Notes under the pieces: generated by a model
Told to the model about the DNA's origin: nothing
The model's database searches: none
The model's input: only the letters and a program-made list of their open reading frames with translations
DNA from: Variovorax sp. PBS-H4
GTDB taxonomy: Bacteria; Pseudomonadota; Gammaproteobacteria; Burkholderiales; Burkholderiaceae_C
Direction: 5' to 3'
Length of the DNA: 64,000 nucleotides
NCBI RefSeq assembly: GCF_901827205.1
Contig: NZ_LR594675.1
Span: 2,232,001-2,296,000, forward strand
Shown here: positions 59,062 through 64,000 of the stretch, in pieces
How the letters are laid out: every line of letters begins with the position of its first letter
Numbering within the stretch: the stretch's first letter is position 1
Made by a program: the position numbers and the translations under genes

Positions 59062-60705
59062 ATGCTGGGTCTGATGCAGAACCAACCCTTGCTCATTTCC
59101 TCGCTGATCGAGTTCGCGCAGCGCCACCACGGCGACGGCGAGATCGTCTCGCGCCGCGTGGAGGGCGACCTGCACCGCTATCGCTGGGCCGACTGCGCGC
59201 GGCGCTCGCGCCAGGTCGCGCGCGCGCTGGACGCGATGGGCCTGCAGTTCTCTGACCGCGTGGCCACGCTGGCGTGGAACGGCTACCGGCACCTCGAGCT
59301 GTACTTCGGCGTCAGCGGCTCGGGCCGCGTGCTGCACACGCTCAACCCGCGCCTGCACCCCGACCAGGTGATGTGGATCGCGAATCACGCCGAGGACCAG
59401 GTGCTGTGCTTCGAGCTGAGCTTCCTGCCGATGGTGCAGGCCATGCACGCGCGCTGCCCCGGCATCCGGCAGTACGTGGCGCTGTGCGACGCCGACCGGC
59501 TGCCGGCCGACAGCGGCATCCCCAACCTGGTGAGCTACGAGGCCTGGATCGGCGCGCAGCCCACCGACTATGCGTGGCCCTCGTTCGACGAGAACTCCGC
59601 ATCGAGCATGTGCTACACGAGCGGCACCACCGGCAACCCTAAGGCGGCGCTGTACAGCCACCGCTCGACAATCCTGCACGCCTACGCCGCGGCGCTGCCG
59701 GACGTGATGAACCTGTCGGCATGCGACTCGGTGCTGCCGGTGGTGCCGATGTTCCACGTCAACGCTTGGGGACTGCCATATTCGGCGGCGCTCACGGGCT
59801 GCAAGGTGGTCTTCCCTGGCGGCCAGCTCGATGGCAAGTCGGTGTACGAGCTGATCGAGGCCGAAGGCGTGACCTTCGCGGCCGGCGTGCCGACGGTGTG
59901 GCAGATGCTGCTGGCGCACATGAAGCCGGACGGCCTGCGCTTTTCCACGCTCCAGCGCACCATCATCGGCGGCTCGGCGTGCCCGCCCGCGATGATCGAA
60001 GCCTTCCGCGACGATTACGGCGTGGAGGTGCTGCACGGCTGGGGCATGACCGAGATGAGCCCCCTGGGCACCGTGTGCACGCTCAAGAAGAAGCACGATG
60101 CGCTGCCGCGCGAGGAGCAGACCAAGATCCTGCTCAAGCAGGGCCGCGCGCTGTTCGGCGTGGACATGAAGATCGTCGGTCCGGACGGGGCCGAGCTGCC
60201 GTGGGACGGCATGACCTTCGGCAACCTGCTGGTCAAGGGCCCATGGGTGCTGCGCGAGTACTTCAAGGGCGAGGGCGGCGATCCGCTGGTCGACGGCTGG
60301 TTTCCCACCGGCGACGTGGCCACCATCGATGCCGACGGCTTCATGCAGATCACCGACCGCAGCAAGGACGTGATCAAGTCGGGCGGCGAGTGGATCAGCT
60401 CCATCGACGTCGAGAACATCGCGATGGCGCATTCGGCCGTGCAGATGGCCGCATGCATCGGCGTGCGCCACCCCAAGTGGGACGAGCGGCCCATCGTGGT
60501 GGTCGTGAAGAAGCCGGGCGCGCAGCTCACGCGCGAGGCGCTGCTGCGGTTCTTCGAGGGCAAGATCGCCAAGTGGCAGATGCCCGACGACGTGGTTTTC
60601 GTCGATGCCATCCCGCTGGGCGCCACCGGCAAGATGCTCAAGGCCAGGCTGAGGGAACAGCTCGAAGGCTACCAGCTGCCCAGCCTGCAGGCCGTGGACG
60701 CATGA
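59062..60705 (+). CDS. Acyl-CoA synthetase (AMP-dependent ligase)
   Basis: This 547-residue ligase has the ATP loop CYTSGTTGNPKAALYSH, the substrate-gate motif WGMTEMSPLG and the hinge GDVATIDADGFMQITDRSKD. The C-terminal lysine is in GATGKMLKARLR. It resembles medium- to long-chain ligases used for aliphatic or aryl acids. It lies 23 bases after the nitronate monooxygenase-like gene and would activate the acid formed by the cassette enzymes. GGAGA lies upstream of the ATG. A truncated CoA-transferase gene lies 840 bases downstream. Confidence 0.9.
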   Translation: MLGLMQNQPLLISSLIEFAQRHHGDGEIVSRRVEGDLHRYRWADCARRSRQVARALDAMGLQFSDRVATLAWNGYRHLELYFGVSGSGRVLHTLNPRLHPDQVMWIANHAEDQVLCFELSFLPMVQAMHARCPGIRQYVALCDADRLPADSGIPNLVSYEAWIGAQPTDYAWPSFDENSASSMCYTSGTTGNPKAALYSHRSTILHAYAAALPDVMNLSACDSVLPVVPMFHVNAWGLPYSAALTGCKVVFPGGQLDGKSVYELIEAEGVTFAAGVPTVWQMLLAHMKPDGLRFSTLQRTIIGGSACPPAMIEAFRDDYGVEVLHGWGMTEMSPLGTVCTLKKKHDALPREEQTKILLKQGRALFGVDMKIVGPDGAELPWDGMTFGNLLVKGPWVLREYFKGEGGDPLVDGWFPTGDVATIDADGFMQITDRSKDVIKSGGEWISSIDVENIAMAHSAVQMAACIGVRHPKWDERPIVVVVKKPGAQLTREALLRFFEGKIAKWQMPDDVVFVDAIPLGATGKMLKARLREQLEGYQLPSLQAVDA

Positions 60706-60715
60706 GGAGGCTCGC

Positions 60716-61546
60716 ATGATGGGACTGTCTCCACTGGCCCTGGCCGAGCTTGCGGCTCTGGGCGTCGCCACTGGCTTTCTCGCAGGCCTTCTGGGCATCG
60801 GCGGCGGCATGCTGATGGTGCCCTTCATCACCATCATCCTGGCGGGGCGCGGGGTCTCGTCCGCGCTGGCCGTGAAGATCGCGATCGCCACCTCGATGGC
60901 CACGATCGTGTTCACGTCGGTGTCGAGCGTGCGCGCGCACCACCAGCGCGGCACGCTGCGCTGGGACATCGTCGGCCGCCTTGCACCCGGCATCGTCGTC
61001 GGTAGCCTGGTGAGCAGCATGGGCGTGTTCGCGCACGTCAAGGGCAGCTGGCTGGCCGTGTTCTTCGGCCTGTTCGTGAGCTTCTCGGCCACGCAGATGT
61101 TCCTGGACCGCAAGCCGCAGCCCACGCGTCAGATGCCGGGTCGCGGAGGCCAGATCGCTGCGGGCGGCGCCATCGGTTTTCTCTCGGGGCTGGTCGGCGC
61201 CGGCGGCGGCTTCATCAGCGTGCCGTTCATGACGTGGTGCAACGTCGCGATTCACAGCGCGGTGGCGACCTCCGCGGCCCTGGGTTTTCCGATCGCGCTG
61301 GCCAACGTGCTGGGTTACGTGGTGGCGGGGCAGGGTGTCGCCGATCTGCCGGCGGCCTCGTTCGGCTACATCTGGCTGCCGGCGCTGGCCGTGCTGGCCG
61401 CCTGCAGCATCGCCACCGCGCCGCTGGGCGCGCGCGCCGCGCACGCCTTGCCCGTCAAGGTGCTCAAGCGGGTGTTCGCCGCGGTGCTGTACGGGCTGGC
61501 GGCGTACATGCTCTACAAGGGCATCGCGACCTGGCACGCCGCATGA
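60716..61546 (+). CDS. TauE/SafE family sulfite or anion exporter
   Basis: This 276-residue inner-membrane protein has about eight hydrophobic helices and the duplicated family motifs GFLAGLLGIGGGMLMVPFIT and GFLSGLVGAGGGFISVPFMT. The TauE/SafE family moves sulfite, sulfoacetate or organic anions across the membrane. GGAGG lies seven bases upstream of the first ATG; it starts MM, so the second Met is also possible. It closes the second cassette, 11 bases after the acyl-CoA ligase, and may handle the pathway substrate or an acidic product. The end overlaps a truncated CoA-transferase frame by four bases. Confidence 0.9.
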   Translation: MMGLSPLALAELAALGVATGFLAGLLGIGGGMLMVPFITIILAGRGVSSALAVKIAIATSMATIVFTSVSSVRAHHQRGTLRWDIVGRLAPGIVVGSLVSSMGVFAHVKGSWLAVFFGLFVSFSATQMFLDRKPQPTRQMPGRGGQIAAGGAIGFLSGLVGAGGGFISVPFMTWCNVAIHSAVATSAALGFPIALANVLGYVVAGQGVADLPAASFGYIWLPALAVLAACSIATAPLGARAAHALPVKVLKRVFAAVLYGLAAYMLYKGIATWHAA

Positions 61547-61740
61547 CGAACCATGATCCACAAGGGCAAGACAGCGCATCGGCGGCGCTGGCCGGCATCG
61601 CGTCGGGCGACACCGTGAGGGTCGGCGGATTCGGCAGCGCGGTCCTGCCGGTCGATCTGCTGCATGCGGTGCTGGACAGCGGCGTGCGCGACTTGACGGT
61701 GATCTCCAACAACGCGGGCTACGACCGAGAGGGCGTGGCG
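61543..61740 (+). pseudogene. 5' remnant of a CoA-transferase subunit A gene
   Basis: The frame starts with an ATG overlapping the TauE/SafE stop and reads like the beginning of a 3-oxoacid / acyl CoA-transferase alpha subunit: IASGDTVRVGGFGSAVLPVD, then DLTVISNNAGYDREGVA. After about residue 66 the similarity ends abruptly and the frame runs on through the next gene without family sequence. Subunit A is normally about 230 residues. No subunit B is present. A deletion has joined this remnant to the unrelated region before the oxidoreductase at 61823. Confidence 0.65.
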
Positions 61741-61822
61741 GACAAACGGATCGCCGCTCCGCATATCGACGGCTATCCGGAGCAATGCTCCGTTAACCCA
61801 GTTCCAGGGAAAGGACAAGACG

Positions 61823-62845
61823 ATGACCACCAAGACCACGATGAAGGCGGTGCGCCTGCATGGGTTCGGCGGGCCCGAAGTGCTGCGCTACGAGGATGCG
61901 CCGGTGCCTCGACTGCAAGCGGGCGAAGTGCTGGTGCGCGTGCGCGCCGTGGGGCTGAACCCGCCCGACTGGTACCTGCGCGAGGGCTACAAGTCGCTGC
62001 CGCCCGAGTGGCGGCCCAAGGGCGCGTTCCCGCTGATTCCGGGCACCGACGTGTCGGGCGTGGTGGATGCCGTCGCGCCGGACGTGAGCGGCTTCGCGCC
62101 CGGCGACGAGGTCTATTCGATGGTGCGCTTTCCCAGCGGCGTGTTCGAGGGCAGCAAGGCCTACGCCGAGTACGTGAGCGTGCCGGCCAACGAGCTCGCG
62201 CGCAAGCCCACGGCCATTGACCACGTGCATGCGGCGGCGGCGCCGATGTCCCTGCTGACGGCCTGGCAGTTCCTGATCGATCTGGGTCACGACGAGCAGA
62301 ACCCCCTGCAGCCGCATCAGCACGTGCCGGTGCCGCTGCAGGGGCGCACAGTGCTCGTCAACGGCGCGGCCGGCGGCGTCGGCCACTTCGCGGTGCAGCT
62401 GGCGAAGTGGAAGGGCGCACGCGTGATCGCGGTGGCGTCCGGCAGGCACGAGGCGCTGCTGCGCGAACTGGGCGCCGATGAATTCATCGACTACGCGAAG
62501 ACGAACGCGGATGAAGCGGTGCGCGACATCGATCTCGTCGTTGATTCCATCGGTGGCCCGGCCACGGGTCGCTTCCTGCGCACGATCAAGCGCGGCGGCG
62601 CCCTGTTCCCGATCTTCCCTCTCGGCTTCGACGCAATCGAGGAGGCGCGCAACCGGGGCGTGACCGTCTCGGCCACGCAGGTGCGATCGAACGGCGCGCA
62701 ATTGGCGCAGCTCTCGCGGCTGCTGGACGACGGCACGATCCGCGTCGTGGTGGACAGCACCTTCGCGCTGGCAGATGCGCGCACCGCGCACGAACGCGCC
62801 GCGCGCGGGCACATTCAGGGCAAGATCGTCCTCACCGTCGACTGA
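61823..62845 (+). CDS. Zinc-independent alcohol dehydrogenase / quinone oxidoreductase family protein
   Basis: This 340-residue enzyme is a medium-chain reductase. It has the GroES-like part (residues 1-130, with VGLNPPDWYLREGY and PGTDVSGVV) and a nucleotide-binding fold with VLVNGAAGGVGHFAVQLAKW near residue 180. The catalytic-zinc cysteines are absent, as in quinone oxidoreductases. An unusual insert (about 155-172, with HQHVPVPLQ) separates the domains. It would reduce quinones or enones with NADPH. It follows the CoA-transferase remnant, and a purine-rich GGGAAAGGA precedes the ATG. Confidence 0.88.
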   Translation: MTTKTTMKAVRLHGFGGPEVLRYEDAPVPRLQAGEVLVRVRAVGLNPPDWYLREGYKSLPPEWRPKGAFPLIPGTDVSGVVDAVAPDVSGFAPGDEVYSMVRFPSGVFEGSKAYAEYVSVPANELARKPTAIDHVHAAAAPMSLLTAWQFLIDLGHDEQNPLQPHQHVPVPLQGRTVLVNGAAGGVGHFAVQLAKWKGARVIAVASGRHEALLRELGADEFIDYAKTNADEAVRDIDLVVDSIGGPATGRFLRTIKRGGALFPIFPLGFDAIEEARNRGVTVSATQVRSNGAQLAQLSRLLDDGTIRVVVDSTFALADARTAHERAARGHIQGKIVLTVD

Positions 62846-62863
62846 GCCGCGGAGAGCGTCCCC

Positions 62864-63298
62864 ATGAATCGAATAGAAAAGCCCGAAGATGTGCCTCCAG
62901 CGTTTGAAGCCGCTTGGAACACCCACGACATGAAGGCCCTCGGGGCACTATTCCGTGACGATGCGACATTCGTCAACCGGTTCGGGCACTACGTGCGCGG
63001 CATCGAGGAGATCGTCAAGCTGCATGCGCCCATCCACGCAACCATCTACAGCGATTCCACGCTGGAGAACGAACTCATCGACGTGGCCCCGATCAGCGAC
63101 GATGCGGCAGTCATGCACTTCTGGAGTCGCCTCACGGTCGGTGTGGCTCATCCTGCGGGCCCGCACGTTGTCGACACATTGATCCTTGCTGTTCTCACAC
63201 GGCAGGTTGGCCAGTGGGGAATCAAGGCGCTTGAGAACGTCACGCTGACGAATCCAAGAACGGGAGAAGCCGTGTTGAGAGCCGACCGGGGTTCTTGA
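62864..63298 (+). CDS. SgcJ/EcaC-type NTF2-like protein
   Basis: This 144-residue protein has the small cone-shaped NTF2-like fold of the SgcJ/EcaC / DUF4440 family. Typical elements are PPAFEAAWNTHDMKALGALF, DDATFVNRFGHYVRGIEEI and a final strand with GIKALENVTLTNP. Members are isomerases, polyketide tailoring proteins or unassigned. It lies 18 bases after the quinone oxidoreductase-like gene on the same strand and is probably co-transcribed with it. A GGAGAG ribosome site precedes the ATG. Function is not known. Confidence 0.75.
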   Translation: MNRIEKPEDVPPAFEAAWNTHDMKALGALFRDDATFVNRFGHYVRGIEEIVKLHAPIHATIYSDSTLENELIDVAPISDDAAVMHFWSRLTVGVAHPAGPHVVDTLILAVLTRQVGQWGIKALENVTLTNPRTGEAVLRADRGS

Positions 63299-63505
63299 TC
63301 GAGCGGCAGAATGCGGCCAGAAGTGGCCTTCGGGCCACTGCGGCGTCAGCGACCGATCCGAGTAGAAGCGGACGCTGAAGCTCTGCTCCGGTTGGCGGTC
63401 GCCACAAGTGCGACAGTGGCGCACGCGCTGCCTGTCTGTCGACTGCAAGCGCCCAGAGAAGACCGGCCAACGTATCGCCGTTCTGCGCGCTTGGCTGAAT
63501 GACAG
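63299..63505. other. Intergenic stretch with a UUCG hairpin
   Basis: No gene is seen here. A perfect 7-bp stem AGTGGCC (63322-63328) with a TTCG loop and GGCCACT (63333-63339) lies 24 bases after the NTF2-like stop. It lies between convergent genes and may act as a transcript end or processing point, though no T-run follows. Confidence 0.45.
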
Positions 63506-64000
63506 TTACTGCGGAGGAGGCAGCTTGATCTGACGCGCGATCCTCGCCCACTCCACCGTCTCGCTGCGAAACGAGCGATCTGTCTCTTCAGGTGTCGAGG
63601 TCGCGACATTGAGGCCGAGGTCAGCCAGCTGCCGTTTGACGGCTGGCTCGTTCAGGACTTGGGCGGTATCCTGGTGGATCTTCTGGAGAATCGGGCCCGG
63701 CGTTCCCTTGGGGGCGATGAAGGCGAGGTAGGGCGTGATGTCGACGCCGGCATACGACTCGTTGACGGCAGGCACCTTCTCGAAGCCCGCGATCCGCTTC
63801 GGGCCGAACGACGCGATCATCTTTATGCGGTTGGCCTTGACGAACTGCACGCTCGAATCATGCGGATTGATGACCAGGTCCAGGCGCCCGCCCATGAGTT
63901 CTGACAGCGCTTGCGACCAACCCGGGAAGTTCACATGGACCATGTCAATCCCTGAGGCGTACATGAATTGACGGAATCCCGCGTAGGTGGCGCCGAAGCC
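63506..64000 (-). CDS. Bug family periplasmic binding protein (3' part, cut by the window end)
   Basis: The minus-strand frame is open to the last base, so only the C-terminal 164 residues are visible, starting GFGATYAGFRQFMYASGIDM. Bug-family blocks are VNFPGWSQALSELMGGRLDL, VINPHDSSVQFVKANRIKMI and FIAPKGTPGPILQKIHQDTA, with the usual amphipathic C-terminus. Family members bind carboxylates. This is the fifth Bug gene of the window and lies on the opposite strand to the genes before it, so it belongs to a neighbouring unit beyond the window. The native start lies beyond the window end; the Met at 63964 is internal. Confidence 0.88.
   Translation of the reverse strand, partial: GFGATYAGFRQFMYASGIDMVHVNFPGWSQALSELMGGRLDLVINPHDSSVQFVKANRIKMIASFGPKRIAGFEKVPAVNESYAGVDITPYLAFIAPKGTPGPILQKIHQDTAQVLNEPAVKRQLADLGLNVATSTPEETDRSFRSETVEWARIARQIKLPPPQ

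Overview
The window is GC-rich, densely packed chromosomal DNA from a betaproteobacterium. It most resembles Comamonadaceae such as Variovorax. This rests on gene content: five Bug-type (TctC) periplasmic binding proteins, Liv-type ABC transporters, MocR, LysR and TetR regulators, and repeated aromatic or acid catabolism cassettes. I saw no rRNA, tRNA, CRISPR array or insertion sequence.

Layout. (1) 1-10408: a branched-chain amino acid type ABC transporter (binding protein cut by the window edge, permease, fused permease-ATPase, second ATPase), an FAD-linked 2-hydroxyacid dehydrogenase, an Lrp regulator and a fused indolepyruvate ferredoxin oxidoreductase. Together they suggest uptake of aryl-lactates or related acids and conversion to aryl-acetyl-CoA. 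(2) 10409-10997: gene debris made of a LysR fragment joined to an ABC permease fragment. (3) 10998-16028: a MocR regulator divergent from a GST and a LysE exporter, then an S9 peptidase. (4) 16278-38312: a large periplasmic alcohol oxidation island. It holds a PQQ alcohol dehydrogenase with the lanthanide-type Asp-x-Asp signature, a high-potential iron-sulfur protein, a TonB receptor, and a 12-gene overlapping operon (pqqABCDE, an alcohol-associated ABC system with a beta-propeller, a Bug protein, a NosR-like flavo-iron-sulfur membrane protein and ApbE). It also holds an AcoR-type sigma-54 activator, cytochrome c-550 PedF, a quinoprotein-associated binding protein, an ExaC-like aldehyde dehydrogenase and a DUF779 protein. 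(5) 38838-48966: acyl-CoA ligases, TetR regulators, a CocE-type hydrolase, a Bug protein, a cyclase-family hydrolase and fumarylacetoacetase. (6) 49138-62845: two related cassettes of Bug protein, flavin monooxygenase and VOC protein around a LysR gene, followed by hydrolases, a nitronate monooxygenase-like enzyme, an acyl-CoA ligase, a TauE/SafE exporter, a broken CoA-transferase gene and a quinone oxidoreductase-like protein. (7) 62846-64000: an NTF2-like protein and the end of another Bug gene.

The most striking result is in the alcohol island. Four transcription units (the dehydrogenase, pqqA, pedF and the aldehyde dehydrogenase) each carry a good -24/-12 sigma-54 promoter. Each also has a 17-bp dyad, TGT-N8-GGAGCA, 75-120 bp upstream of that promoter. 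The sigma-54 activator in the middle of the island is the obvious candidate to bind these sites. In this sequence its reading frame is interrupted by an in-frame TAG at 33405-33407, where the family normally has Gln. The activator may therefore be newly inactivated, or the base may be an error.
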